Shown piece by piece: positions 17,211-28,030 of a stretch of 64,000 nucleotides of DNA; the stretch's first letter is position 1, and each line of letters starts with the position of its first letter. The notes beneath the pieces were generated by a model. That model was not told the origin of the DNA. It did not search any database and saw nothing but the letters and a program-made list of their open reading frames with translations. A program made the translations under genes and the position numbers. Source of the DNA: Diplonema japonicum (taxonomy: Eukaryota; Euglenozoa; Diplonemea; Diplonemida; Diplonemidae); the NCBI GenBank assembly GCA_964019335.1, contig OZ025722.1, forward strand, positions 1 through 64,000. Reading direction: 5' to 3'.

Positions 17211-18857
17211 CTACTTCAAGGAACCGCAAGGCTTGTACAGACCACGTGCGGAGACCGGTGCCCTCATCATGGAGATGAAAGAGTCGGGGATCTGATCCTG
17301 GCCGGTGGAGTGTCTGTGGCATTCCTCCTGCGCAAGGTCTTTAAACATAGCAGACTTGCTCTCCCCTTCCTTCTCCCTCGTCGCGTCTGCCTCGTCGAAC
17401 ATCAACTCGAGGTTCTTGTCTGAGAGGAAGTGCTCCTTGAACGCTGCGCGGGCATTGTCCTCCTTGTTGTCTTTGTTGTCCTTGTTGTTGTTGAGAAGAA
17501 TCCCCTCCCTGGAAGCACCCCCCTCGCTCACACAGGTGGAGGAACAGCCGTCCCCATCAACAGTGTTCCCGTCGTCGCACTCCTCGGCACCCCCCATCTC
17601 CGCAGTGTCCACCGTCCCGTCCCCGCAGCACGTCAGCTTCGGGGCCGTCCCGGGAACAACGAGGTCCCAGCTCCCCCTCAAGGGGCTCCCGATGAGGTCC
17701 GCAAGGGTGTCTGTGCCGTAGGTGTAGCTCGCACCGTACGGGAGGTCTGTGATGCTGTGCATGTCGCGGATGGTGGCGGGGTGGTCCTTGAAGAAGGTGG
17801 GGATCCTGCTCCCGTCCACGGTGAAGGGCAGCGTCCCCTCCAGGCTCATGTCCTCAGTGGGCGACGCGGAGAAGTAGATGGTCTCGTTGAGGGCGTCCTT
17901 CGGGACCTCGTCGTAGCCGTGGTAGTCCTGCCACAGGGCCCATATCCTGTCCACGTTCGCGTGGTGCACGAAGAAGAGCGGGTCGTCGGGGCTCAGGTAC
18001 GACCCCATGTGGCCGCTTACGTAGATGTGCGGGGCGGCGTGCGGGTTCCCCTCCAAGGCGGGGCGGAAGTTCCGGAAGGCCGCGTTTGAGGTGATGATCG
18101 CCGAGATCTCCATCGCCCCTGCGAACCCAGCCCCGCCCCAGTTCCTGGACAGGCACTCCCCGTCCGACGCCGTCCACCCCGCCGCCACCCCCTCCGTCAC
18201 GCAGTTGTCGGGCCAGCCCCCCACACCGCCCCTCGTTCCGAAGGTCTTCGCCCTGAAGGGTGTGCTGAAGCGCTCCTCTGCGTCGTCCCTCTCCCAGTCC
18301 CAGTACGGGACCGTCATGCACTCGAACCCGGGGAGGGAGCGCAGGGAGTTCTCGTAGCCGATCAGGAACCAGCGGTGCCAGGGGAGGAAGGCAGAACCCC
18401 CGTGCGCGTACCTTCCGTTGTTCCTGTGCAGCTGCGACAGGTCGTGGTAGTCTGTGGTATTCTCGGAGTGCAGCGTCCGCACTGCCTCGATGAAGTGCTC
18501 CCTCTCCGTGCACGACAGCATGGACCACCCCTTCCTCACACGCGGCCCGCACTTGGTGGGGGGGCTGGGTGTCGACGGCGCATCGGTGGGGGGAGCGGGC
18601 GTCGCTGGCGCATCGGTCTCGTTTGAGGTCTTCCCCCCGCCGCACACGCAGCACGCCTCGTTCGCCACGTGTTCGTTCCTGTAGCGAGAGCCGTACCACC
18701 CGCAGCGCTGCGCCACCGCACCGTACCAGTCACAACCAGTCTCGTAAGGCTTGTCCACCCAGATCCCCCCGCCGGAGAGGCGCAGGTCGGTGCACTTTCC
18801 CGCTGCTGCCCCGCCTGCTAGGCTCAGGATTAGCGCTAGAAGCACCGAAGTATGCAT
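17211..18857 (-). CDS. Secreted tyrosinase-like type-3 copper oxidase
   Basis: 548 residues from MHTSVLLALILSLAGGAAAG, chosen because it is a signal peptide (1-20) and the 29 upstream codons are Lys/Arg-rich leader. A Cys-rich domain (22-73) is followed by an Ala/Pro/Thr linker, then the tyrosinase domain (about 102-350). The CuA site uses His in the YHDL/LHRN region, AHGG (H152) and FLPWHRWF (H161). CuB uses NPHAAPH (H273, H277) and FFVHHANVDRIW (H298, H299). The C-terminal region has CGDG...EECDDGNTVDGDGCSSTC (about 455-495), a Cys-rich repeat type common in secreted myxobacterial and protist proteins, then a charged tail. It should oxidise phenols, extracellularly; the substrate is unknown. 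Confidence 0.92.
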   Translation of the reverse strand: MHTSVLLALILSLAGGAAAGKCTDLRLSGGGIWVDKPYETGCDWYGAVAQRCGWYGSRYRNEHVANEACCVCGGGKTSNETDAPATPAPPTDAPSTPSPPTKCGPRVRKGWSMLSCTEREHFIEAVRTLHSENTTDYHDLSQLHRNNGRYAHGGSAFLPWHRWFLIGYENSLRSLPGFECMTVPYWDWERDDAEERFSTPFRAKTFGTRGGVGGWPDNCVTEGVAAGWTASDGECLSRNWGGAGFAGAMEISAIITSNAAFRNFRPALEGNPHAAPHIYVSGHMGSYLSPDDPLFFVHHANVDRIWALWQDYHGYDEVPKDALNETIYFSASPTEDMSLEGTLPFTVDGSRIPTFFKDHPATIRDMHSITDLPYGASYTYGTDTLADLIGSPLRGSWDLVVPGTAPKLTCCGDGTVDTAEMGGAEECDDGNTVDGDGCSSTCVSEGGASREGILLNNNKDNKDNKEDNARAAFKEHFLSDKNLELMFDEADATREKEGESKSAMFKDLAQEECHRHSTGQDQIPDSFISMMRAPVSARGLYKPCGSLK

Positions 18858-19157
18858 TTTTTGTCTTTTTTTTTTCCTTCTTCTTTTTGTCTGTGTTTTT
18901 TTTCTTTGGGGTGTATAAAGACCTGGTGGTGGTTGGTGCAACAAGAGTGAAGGTACGGAAGGACAAGTCGAAGAAAAACAAAAGAAATACAGAAATACTT
19001 GACTTTACTGTCAACAAGCAAGCAGAAAAAGAAAGAAAGAAAAAAAAGAACAACAATTGTCAAACAGAGAGGAAGGACGGTGACAGTAGTTCGTTTCACA
19101 TGCCCATCGTCGCGATCATAGAAATGACTTTCGCAAAAAGTCAGGGTTAGGACAAGG

Positions 19158-19418
19158 ACAGCTCCCCCATACATTCCCTTCCAACACATACTCGTATTCG
19201 GGATCCAGCCCCTTGAACAGCTTCATCGTCGTTGTCCTCGATGCCATGCTAACCACGCACAGGTGTTCCCAACAGCTCTTCACCCTAAGCCTGCCAACTT
19301 TTATGGACAATTTCGCCTGCTGCCATTCTTTCGACCCGTTCACGAACTGCATGCCGCACACCCTCGACATGGTCTTCCACACCATCTCGTCGAACCTGTG
19401 CATGATATTTCCACATGC
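19158..19418 (-). pseudogene. Diverged fragment of the retrotransposon, region after the reverse transcriptase
   Basis: Encodes MHRFDEMVWKTMSRVCGMQF and following sequence, colinear with residues about 1260-1341 of the large retrotransposon ORF (DNA 4243-4495). It is visibly more diverged (roughly 85-90% by eye) than the 167-420 fragment. Both ends break abruptly, so it is a dead remnant of an older or related copy. Confidence 0.85.
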
Positions 19419-20542
19419 GTTGGGGATTTGAGATGAGTCAGATGATCTGCCGCATGTGAAGAACCGCTTCTCACGTTTTGACGAACGTCATTACTGTGAA
19501 CCACTCCCGACGGGTTCCGTCTTGTCTCCTTCAACTGGAGGCTTTCATGCACCACATTTTCTGATCGCGGTAGGCTTGGGTGTTCACTCGATGGAGCGTC
19601 ACCTGCAACACAACGAAATACAGGCTGCTTCCTCTTTTTACCATGTTCACTGAAGGTGCGGTGAAGAGTAGACAATAAGTGGCAATGTAATAAACGTTAA
19701 AAGGGCACCTGCCTACACAAAAGGAAAGTGATTGTTTGTAGAAAACTAAATACGTGGGGGGTCGGAATTGACAGGCTGATGGCGCTGCGATCCATAGGAG
19801 CGGTGCGGTGACTGCATTGCAGGCGCATCGGTGGTAACTCACGACATCAAGTAAGAGGGAAGGTGTGAAGATTTGAAATAAGTGTGACCAGTGTTTGAAA
19901 ACAGGAGAACGCAAGTTAAAATAAATGGAAGATTTAGCAGGAATAGGCTAAAAATCGCCTTTCTTGCCTTTTTTTCTCATTTGTATTTTCTTTTTTTTTT
20001 CTTTTTTTTCTTTTTTTTCTTTTTTTTTTTTTTTTTTTTTTGTCTCAAACAATGCCATGCAAGTGCGACATGTGCTTAAAGTGAAGTGAAAGGGAGAAGA
20101 AGAATTCCTTCTGTAGGGCGATACCATATCTTCCGGTATAGTGGTGAAAAGGACAAATAGAAAGGGAAAAGACGTTGTGGATTTCGTTTTTTTTTTTTTT
20201 TTTTTTTTTTTTTTTGATCGAGCCAGCAGCAGCACATGTTCACTTTACAGGTTCACTTTTTCTTTTCCTTTCGTGCTTGTTCACTGTAAGTGTTGGTCGG
20301 TCATTCTACAGCCGGACCACTCAGCAGAGGCTGCCTTCTCGAGAGGTGTCAAGGGCTAGGTGGGGAAACAACTGTCATTAGAAACTATTAATTACTTCTG
20401 GCAGTATCACACAAAGTAGCGAGACCTTCCCCTTCTGAGGACGTCTTGCAAGCAAATATCACTACGGCAAGCAGCCAAAGGGCTTTGGATAGGGAAATAG
20501 AGACAGCACACATTTGGCCGGTACTTAAAAATGGAGCTTAAA

Positions 20543-20575
<33 letters not shown>

Positions 20576-20592
20576 AAAAACACGGTTCCACA
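19419..20592. other. Intergenic, no gene recognised
   Basis: Moderately complex sequence at 19430-19960 without a convincing frame, followed by T-rich runs (19985-20041 and 20188-20215) and an A run (20540-20580) just downstream of the giant gene's stop. Confidence 0.5.
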
Positions 20593-23500
20593 CTAGTAGT
20601 CGGTGCGCAAGGACTCTTTGCACCGTCTGATGTCAGCCAGAACGGAGTCCGGCAACAGGAACGGCTCACAGGTGGTGTTGCCACCAACGAAAACGCCGGC
20701 GACGGGGGGGAATGCCTTTGAGGGTGGGTCGCCTTTTGTCAGGCCTCGGTGGCTTGTGGTAACTGCTGTAAGATCGAACGCAACAAGCTCCTCCTTGCTC
20801 CAGCCCGACTCCGGCGACCTGTAGAACACTGCCCAGCACTGCACACCGTACTGTGCGGGCTCCTCAACAATCTTCACTTTGTTGTAGCCCAGCTCGACGA
20901 CTGTGCGTGCAGTACTCGCGACAAACCAATCCCCCTTCAGAGCCACATGGACAGGAACCTCCTTCATTCTTCCGCGCCCGCCCCAGTCGGAGGCCCTCTG
21001 GAGCCATTGCATTACAGCCCCCACCTCGTCGACACCAAGGGGCGACTCCGTGACAGGCAACGGGTTGAACATGGTTGCGCTCTCAGGAACTGTGATTTTG
21101 AACTCGCCAGCCGCTAGTGGGTGCGACACTGGAGTATTAAACACTGGGCTGCTCAGCTTGTGGTGCTCGTAGTTCTCGTCTCTCTGCACTATGCGATAGC
21201 ACACCTCGAGGCGCACAGTGTGAGTCCCAGCACCAGTATCGAAGAGCTTCCTATTAAGCCTCTGGCTTGCGAGCTCCCAGTCGTCAGGACTGTTATCAAG
21301 TATCGTGGCATCTGGCCTCTGTGCCCACACCTTCACAGTAGTCTGCTGTGTCCACCAGTTGGTCTTCCCGCCCTTCCTGAAGTCGAAGTACCCGAGTGCA
21401 CCGTCAGGCTCGCCAGGCTTCACAATCTGCTTCCCGTTGATGTAGCCGAAAACAAGCATTTCAAGGACGTGCTTCGATGTGATCTTGTCTTCCCCGTACA
21501 CGGGGTTCTTTTTCTCATCATTCGTGACACCAACTGCGTAGCACGAGAGCGGCAAATCCCAGAAGGCTCTCCCGTGGATCGTGTCGCCATACGTGAAAGC
21601 GTCGGCAAACCCTGCCTCCTCCTTCTTGTTAGGCTGTTGATGGATGACGTTCTTAGAGAATACAATCTTGTGGTGGAACTGCTTTGTGTCGTTCGTATCG
21701 ACCTTAGAGCTCCTGGCCGCTACGCCAGAGTTGGGACCCAACTTGATCGGGACAGCTGTCGGTACCCAGACATCGGGGTCATCAGAGGACTCAATAACGT
21801 CCAGGTCCTGCATCACGAATTTCTTGCTCTCTTCCTTGCGGCAAGCACGGTCGTGGTTGTACCTGTTTTCTGTCATCTCGGCCCACCTGCGCATTGCCTC
21901 AGCATATGCCTTCGGGTACTTTTGGAGTGCCTTCTGGTAAAGTTTGGCATTTTTTATGTCCATGTGATGAATGCACATCTGTTCCACGCAGTGCCTCACA
22001 TGCCTGATGATGGCGTCTTCGTGTGTGGCATCCCACATCTTCTCGCACTCCTCCTTGCCAGGGAAGTCTTCACATTTGTAAGTGCCCTTCATGATGTCGA
22101 TTGAAGTGCGAGCTCGGTTTTCAAGACGGAAGATGTAGTCCCATGCTTCATAATCGGCTACGTGGGAGATATTACTCCCGAAGTGCACGTCGTGCTTGCA
22201 AGGGCAGGTACCTACTTTGCTGAAAGACTTAGACTGTTTCTGTGCAAAAATAGACATCATCATCAGGCTGCCTAAGTCATTTGACATTTTGTCAAGGGTT
22301 TTCCAGAAGTGCTTCATGTTCGTCCACATTTTTCTAAACTTGTCGTACCCTTCCCACAGTTCAATGACAAGTGGGTACTCAGGGGCCGTGTCCTTCATCT
22401 GCTGCAGAGTTCTTGAAGGTCCGTCAACAGTCATGTTCTTACACATGCTTTCGACGGTCTGCACAGGGTACAATGCCGTTTCGATCTGGAATGCACCCAT
22501 GCCAATCCCACCCGACAGCGCCTTCTCGTAGTTGATCTTGTTCACGATTTTAACAGCGGCCTTCACCTCTTTGTTGATCGTAGAGACCTCGTCGTTGTAC
22601 TTCCTGAGGTACTTGAAGAGCGAAGCCTTAATATCAGGAGTGATGTCCACGCTCTGCAGCTCAGGTGCTTTCGTTTCATGAAAGTCGCAGAAGTTTCTCA
22701 CAAACGCAATAACGCTTTTTCCATCTTTCTTAGAAGGGGCGCTTGAGCCCTGCCCTTCCGTGGTAACCACGTTCACTTCGGCAGTTATGTCGCGTTTAAA
22801 CCACCGGGTACCGAGGTTTTGCAAGCGTTCAGCACATGAAACGGCGAGGGGAAGCTTTCTGTGCAAAGAAGAAGCTTCCAACAGGCATTTACTGATGTCC
22901 AGAGCGTTGTTGAAAAGATCCTCACACTCCTTCTTTTTCAGGCCACCCATGTACGCAGTGGCAGTCTCCAGCAGCGTGTTTACTGCGTTCACAGTAGTCT
23001 GCACGTCGTGCTCGAGGAACCTCTTGGCGAAGACGGACTCCGCCTCTTCAACTTCTTGTAAGTACTTTGGTGTATCTTCCAGCATTAGCATTAGTGGCTG
23101 CTTCCCAAGCGAAGCAATCACATCTTTTGCGTTCTGCAGAGCAGCAGCAGCCAATGTCTTGTGTGTCTCATCGGACAGCTGCGCGAGGTATGCCCTACCT
23201 TTCCTGATGAGCTTGTCTGCCTCATCACCAGTGAGCTTCGTTGCGAGCTTTGTCCTGAAATCACCACTACGGGCTTTCCAGTCTTTGACGAAGTCCACGG
23301 CAGCCGTGTCGCCTTCGAACTTCCTATCGCTTTCCAGCCTGCATATGACCCCTTCGCCCTTCTCCAGTTCGTCACAGCAGACATCGTACACTTGCTTCTC
23401 GAAGTTGCTCACCGCACTTTTCAAGTGACCGTCTGCTTCTTCTTGTATCTTCTTCAAAACATCTGCAGCCACCTTTTCCTTGTATGTGTCCTTCATTATT

Positions 23501-26500
23501 TGCACGCGACTCGCGAAGTTCGTGCAGAATTCTGCAACATTGCAAAGCGTACTATACTTCGCACAAACCTTTCCGCATGTTGTGTCACCGTCCTGGAACA
23601 GAAGCTTCGCATCGTCGATGGCTGTCCACATCAACATCATACCTTCGTCAAGCCACTCGACAGGTGGGTACTTGGCGAACAGGTACTCTGCAGACTTCAA
23701 CGAGCCTTCCACTTGGTGTACAACTTCATTGGCCTCGTCTTTGCATGTAGCATCGATGTAGCACTTCTCGAGTTGCCCCTTGCGCACAGTGTAGTCCGAA
23801 AGGGCAGCAGCCACTTCAGGAATGTCAACAAATTGTGGGTTACATTGAAGTTCCTCAGAGTGGGAAGCGGCTGCCTGCAAGAACTCCATCGCCTCGTCGT
23901 AGAATTGACGCGGAGGGCCCTGTTTCATCCTTGCCTCTGCGTTGCTGAGTGCTGTGGACAAGTCCCTGGTGATAGCTTGTACGGCGTCCTGCAAGGTCTT
24001 CGTAATGTACTCCTTCTGCAGTGCTTCGACCTGTTTACCGTATGTGTCTTGGAAGGAAAGAAGCTCCTGTTTCCCGATAAAACGTGTGTCGTTACACATC
24101 TGTGCGTACTGCTGCTGTGCCTCCGCTACCTTGGCCAAAGCATCATCGAAGAACTCCACAGGCGGGCCACGCTTCATACACGAGGTGGCTGCAGCGAGCA
24201 GGTCTTTGATAGAGTAAATATGAGTGTTGAGGTCGTTAATCGTGACGTTCGTGAAGTATGAAGCTGTCATTTGCTGTTTCGCGTCCTCGTACTCCTTCAA
24301 AAAGGCCTTGGTGTCAGGATGCTCCTTCACACGCTGTTCTGTGAATTGTTCAGCAATCAGTTCGCCAACTTCAGAAAGCTTTTCCATTCCTTGGTTCCAC
24401 CATGCCACGGGAGGACCTTTTTTGAAATCGCCCTGGGCCTCTCTCAACTTGGAGCGGCAAGTGTAGACAGCATTGTGAACGGCCACACCCAGTGTCGCGT
24501 CGTTGTACAAGGTGTACACATTGTCACGCCTTTCATCCCACGAAGAGAGGAAGGTCTGGATACACGGCACACCGAGAAACCTTGTCTTCAAGCGCAGCGC
24601 AGACACAAGGCCCTCTGTTGCCTGCATGCCTGCCATGCCGTCGTCGTAGAGTGTGTCGCTCATATTTCTATCAGTTTCAGAGAGCTTGTTCGTGATCTCT
24701 GACAATGCCTCTTCAGCGTCGATGATAAGGGTCTGCTCTCGGTACTTCATTAGAAGGCCTGCGGTGCGTTCTTCCATCTCCTTCACAAAAGCTGCATACA
24801 AGGCCTGGTTGTGGAATTTGCTCTCTGTCTGCAGGCGGCTTGCGAAAACCTCTTTTGCCTCTTGCAGTTTCTGCATTGCTTCGTCGTGCCACGATCGAGG
24901 GGGGCCTTTCGCGAATGTGGTCTCTGCGTCTCGGAGTAGATTTTGCACCTCCGTGATTGAATCCTTCAGGCTGTTCTCCAGTGTCTTGATGCCGTAACTT
25001 ATGCGCAGTGTAGCGGCCCTGTTCACAAAGTCCGTCTTGAATGCAAGCACCCTTTCGTCTCCAGCAAATTTCGAACTAAACAGCTTCTTCTCAGCGAGGT
25101 CGTCGGCTGCATCCAAGTGCTCCATCGCTTCATCCCACCACGACGCAGGCGGGCCCTTTTTAAACTTATCCTCGGCAGTGCGGAGTTCGTTCGTCACGTC
25201 ACTAACTTGGCTTTCGATTTGCGTCTTTACGACCATTTCGTGGTACTGCTTCTTGAGATCTTCAGATCGTCTGTGGAACTCCTCGAAAGTCGATCCCAGG
25301 GATGGCTGATCAAGGAACTTGGCATCCCTGAGTGTTGTTAGGTGCTCGCTTGCGTGTTCCAGCTCCACCATTGCATCTTCTGCCCACGAGACAGGTGGTG
25401 CCTTCGACATCATTGATTCGGCGGAAGAAAGTGCCGATTTCATCTCTCTGGTCTTGTCTATGAACTCATCTGTCAACACCTTTGAAGAGTAGTTATCTCT
25501 GATCTTGGAGCTACGAAGCTTGTAGTCTCTCACTGCTTCAGCTGCAGGAAGGTACCCCTTAAACCTGCTTGTTGCAAGCTTCTTAACAGCGCCGTCTGCC
25601 TTCTCCAGCTCAACCAGTGCCTCGTCCCACCACGACTTCGGGGGGCCCTTCGCAAACTTGTCCTCCGCCATGTGCAGGTTGCCCCTCAGGTCTTCGTTGA
25701 TGCTGCGGAACTCGCCAGACAGCACTTGCTCTTCAAACGTTGCCTGCAGAGCCTGTGTCCTTTCGGTATGCTGTTGCAGCGCTTCGTTTTTCTCAGCCAT
25801 TCCTTCGAACTTCGGAGAGCGCAGAGTCACCACATGTTCTTCTGCTTTCTCAAGTTCTTCCATAGCCTCCTCCGCCCACGACACAGGGGGGGCCTTCGAC
25901 ATCTTCGACTCTGCTGTTCCAAGAACAGAGTTTAATTCGTACACTGTGTCAGACAAATCACGCTCCGTTCTTTTAACAGCAAATGTAGAGCGTACAACAG
26001 CTGCCCGTTGCTTGTAGTCATCACGTGCGGTAACGACTTCAGTCAATGTGTCGAACATCTCGGCACGCAACTCCGACGCCTTGAGCTCTGCTTCTTCCAA
26101 CGAGTCAAGGGCCACGTCCCACCAGTGTGGGTCACCGTGGGTCATGTGTTGCTCAGCCTCGTTCAGCTTCCCTTTCATCTCATGCAGCAACTCGCTGGAC
26201 TTGCGCTTCGCATAGTGCTCTACAAAGTCCGCACGAAGCTTCTGTTCCTTCTCCTGGAGCATGGTTCTGGTTGCTTGAGCATCAGGATTGCGATCGTATT
26301 TTGGATGAAAGAGGGGGTCGGCCGTCCTGATAGCTTGCTCGAGATGTTCCAAGCCCTCCTCGGCCCACTGCAAGTGCTGCGGTGCTTTCGCCATTTTGGT
26401 TTCGGCATCACGCAAACAACAGTTCACATCGTATATCAATGTCTTGAGACTGTCCGCCGCTATCTTCTCTGCGTAGTCGCTTTTCATTGCTCTGCTTTTG

Positions 26501-27906
26501 ATCTTGAAGTTCCTTAGGGTGTCCTGCACTTTCTGCACGGGATAGTACTTAGGGTCGAACAGCGGCTTCAGAGCTTCTGTAGCTTCATCAAGATCCTCCA
26601 TGGCTTCGTCCCACCACTGCTTGGACCCCTGTTTGATCTTTCTTTGAGCGTTATCCCACTTCAGATTGAAGGTCCACATAGAGTCCTCTGCTTCCTTCTC
26701 CAAGACGAAGGCCATGGCACCATTGCGCACGGTTGTAGCTTTTGTAGCAAAGCTTTCCAGTGCTTCCTTCACACTGTCGACACCCTCGAACTTTGGGTCC
26801 AGCATCTTAGCTCTGTGCTCCTCGGCTTCCTCAAGCTTCTGCATAGCTTCCGTGGCCCAGCAGCGACCCTTATTGAGGAAGCTCACGGCTGCATCGATAC
26901 TAGACTTCATCTCGTACAGCCCTTTCTTCACAAGGTCGTTCATGGCGAGGAGTGTATAGCTCGCCTTTAGCTTCTCAGAGCGTTCCACATAGTTGTCCAG
27001 TGCCTTTTTCACAGCGGGGATTTCCTTGTATTTGGCTTCCTGTAGACGAGAAAGAGCCCCCGCTGCTTTCTCAAGTTCTTCCAGTGCTTCCTCAGCCCAC
27101 GACATGGGTAAAGCTTTTTTCATCTTGTACTCAGCGTTGTCCAAGATGCTCTTCAGGGAACGAATCTCGCCGTCGACTTCGTTCATCACCACGTTCTCGA
27201 CGTACTTCTGGCGGAGATCTGCTACCCTCACTTTGAAGCCTTCCATGCACTCGGCAACAGAAGATAGACAGCTGTACTTTTCATCACATAGCTGGTTCAT
27301 TGGTTCCTCAGCCTTTTCTAGTTCTTCCATGGCGTCATCCCACCAGGATTTGGGAGGGCCCTTCTTGAACATGCTTTCCGCGCTGTTCAGCTTGCTGCGC
27401 ACCTCCCTCTGCAGGTCATCTACTTCATCCCCTAGAACCTTGCAAGCATACTCCGAGCGGAGAGCAGTGGCACGAGCAACGAATGTTGCGATGGCTTCAA
27501 CGGCTTCCTTGATGTCTGTGAACTTTGGTTCCCTCAACTTTGAGATGACCTCCTCAGCCTGATCAAGGTCTTCCATTGCTTCGTCCCACCAGGATTTGGG
27601 AGGGCCTTGTTTGAACTTCCTTTCTGCATTCCTCAAATGCAGCATCATGTCGTCAGCAGTGTCGTCCGCTTCAAATGCAAGTTGTGCAGCTTTGTGCATG
27701 GCATCCACGGCACCTAAGCGCTGTGTGTACTGTGATAGGAATTCAGAAGCACCGTCAAAGGACTTGAGCTGCCCTTCTGCGTCCCTTGCATCTTGCAGCC
27801 ATTCTAAACCCGAAGCCAACTCAGCTCTGCCAGGATTATTCGAAAGCTTCCTCTCTGCTTGGTCAAGGCAGTCTTCTATGTCAGCCCAGCACCTGCTGAG
27901 ATCCAT
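20593..27906 (-). CDS. Giant tandem-repeat helical protein (2437 residues)
   Basis: Not a family I recognise. Residues about 1-1560 consist of about 18 repeats of about 82 residues. Each has a core such as KFKKGPPKSWWDEAMEELEK, then a segment ending near a KF or KY pair and a charged amphipathic helix. Two core flavours occur, SWWDEAM and SWAEEAM, sometimes alternating. The repeat is Glu/Lys/Ala-rich with conserved Trp, as in bundle-forming helical repeats such as spectrin, though no spectrin signature is seen. The last 870 residues are non-repetitive, more globular, with clusters such as CPCKHDVHFG and several Trp, and no recognised domain. No signal peptide or membrane segment is obvious. 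I infer a structural, perhaps cytoskeletal, scaffold. It is the first gene of the minus-strand cluster beside the strand-switch region. Confidence 0.9.
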   Translation of the reverse strand: MDLSRCWADIEDCLDQAERKLSNNPGRAELASGLEWLQDARDAEGQLKSFDGASEFLSQYTQRLGAVDAMHKAAQLAFEADDTADDMMLHLRNAERKFKQGPPKSWWDEAMEDLDQAEEVISKLREPKFTDIKEAVEAIATFVARATALRSEYACKVLGDEVDDLQREVRSKLNSAESMFKKGPPKSWWDDAMEELEKAEEPMNQLCDEKYSCLSSVAECMEGFKVRVADLRQKYVENVVMNEVDGEIRSLKSILDNAEYKMKKALPMSWAEEALEELEKAAGALSRLQEAKYKEIPAVKKALDNYVERSEKLKASYTLLAMNDLVKKGLYEMKSSIDAAVSFLNKGRCWATEAMQKLEEAEEHRAKMLDPKFEGVDSVKEALESFATKATTVRNGAMAFVLEKEAEDSMWTFNLKWDNAQRKIKQGSKQWWDEAMEDLDEATEALKPLFDPKYYPVQKVQDTLRNFKIKSRAMKSDYAEKIAADSLKTLIYDVNCCLRDAETKMAKAPQHLQWAEEGLEHLEQAIRTADPLFHPKYDRNPDAQATRTMLQEKEQKLRADFVEHYAKRKSSELLHEMKGKLNEAEQHMTHGDPHWWDVALDSLEEAELKASELRAEMFDTLTEVVTARDDYKQRAAVVRSTFAVKRTERDLSDTVYELNSVLGTAESKMSKAPPVSWAEEAMEELEKAEEHVVTLRSPKFEGMAEKNEALQQHTERTQALQATFEEQVLSGEFRSINEDLRGNLHMAEDKFAKGPPKSWWDEALVELEKADGAVKKLATSRFKGYLPAAEAVRDYKLRSSKIRDNYSSKVLTDEFIDKTREMKSALSSAESMMSKAPPVSWAEDAMVELEHASEHLTTLRDAKFLDQPSLGSTFEEFHRRSEDLKKQYHEMVVKTQIESQVSDVTNELRTAEDKFKKGPPASWWDEAMEHLDAADDLAEKKLFSSKFAGDERVLAFKTDFVNRAATLRISYGIKTLENSLKDSITEVQNLLRDAETTFAKGPPRSWHDEAMQKLQEAKEVFASRLQTESKFHNQALYAAFVKEMEERTAGLLMKYREQTLIIDAEEALSEITNKLSETDRNMSDTLYDDGMAGMQATEGLVSALRLKTRFLGVPCIQTFLSSWDERRDNVYTLYNDATLGVAVHNAVYTCRSKLREAQGDFKKGPPVAWWNQGMEKLSEVGELIAEQFTEQRVKEHPDTKAFLKEYEDAKQQMTASYFTNVTINDLNTHIYSIKDLLAAATSCMKRGPPVEFFDDALAKVAEAQQQYAQMCNDTRFIGKQELLSFQDTYGKQVEALQKEYITKTLQDAVQAITRDLSTALSNAEARMKQGPPRQFYDEAMEFLQAAASHSEELQCNPQFVDIPEVAAALSDYTVRKGQLEKCYIDATCKDEANEVVHQVEGSLKSAEYLFAKYPPVEWLDEGMMLMWTAIDDAKLLFQDGDTTCGKVCAKYSTLCNVAEFCTNFASRVQIMKDTYKEKVAADVLKKIQEEADGHLKSAVSNFEKQVYDVCCDELEKGEGVICRLESDRKFEGDTAAVDFVKDWKARSGDFRTKLATKLTGDEADKLIRKGRAYLAQLSDETHKTLAAAALQNAKDVIASLGKQPLMLMLEDTPKYLQEVEEAESVFAKRFLEHDVQTTVNAVNTLLETATAYMGGLKKKECEDLFNNALDISKCLLEASSLHRKLPLAVSCAERLQNLGTRWFKRDITAEVNVVTTEGQGSSAPSKKDGKSVIAFVRNFCDFHETKAPELQSVDITPDIKASLFKYLRKYNDEVSTINKEVKAAVKIVNKINYEKALSGGIGMGAFQIETALYPVQTVESMCKNMTVDGPSRTLQQMKDTAPEYPLVIELWEGYDKFRKMWTNMKHFWKTLDKMSNDLGSLMMMSIFAQKQSKSFSKVGTCPCKHDVHFGSNISHVADYEAWDYIFRLENRARTSIDIMKGTYKCEDFPGKEECEKMWDATHEDAIIRHVRHCVEQMCIHHMDIKNAKLYQKALQKYPKAYAEAMRRWAEMTENRYNHDRACRKEESKKFVMQDLDVIESSDDPDVWVPTAVPIKLGPNSGVAARSSKVDTNDTKQFHHKIVFSKNVIHQQPNKKEEAGFADAFTYGDTIHGRAFWDLPLSCYAVGVTNDEKKNPVYGEDKITSKHVLEMLVFGYINGKQIVKPGEPDGALGYFDFRKGGKTNWWTQQTTVKVWAQRPDATILDNSPDDWELASQRLNRKLFDTGAGTHTVRLEVCYRIVQRDENYEHHKLSSPVFNTPVSHPLAAGEFKITVPESATMFNPLPVTESPLGVDEVGAVMQWLQRASDWGGRGRMKEVPVHVALKGDWFVASTARTVVELGYNKVKIVEEPAQYGVQCWAVFYRSPESGWSKEELVAFDLTAVTTSHRGLTKGDPPSKAFPPVAGVFVGGNTTCEPFLLPDSVLADIRRCKESLRTDY

Positions 27907-28030
27907 ATGAATGCTAGTTAAACCCTGTTATGATTTAAATGGATGAACCATGAATGAAATAAATATAAGAGATGGGATGAGCCCACCACAGCAAGGGTGT
28001 CCTTAAGGACATAAGATTCGCTCATGCAGT

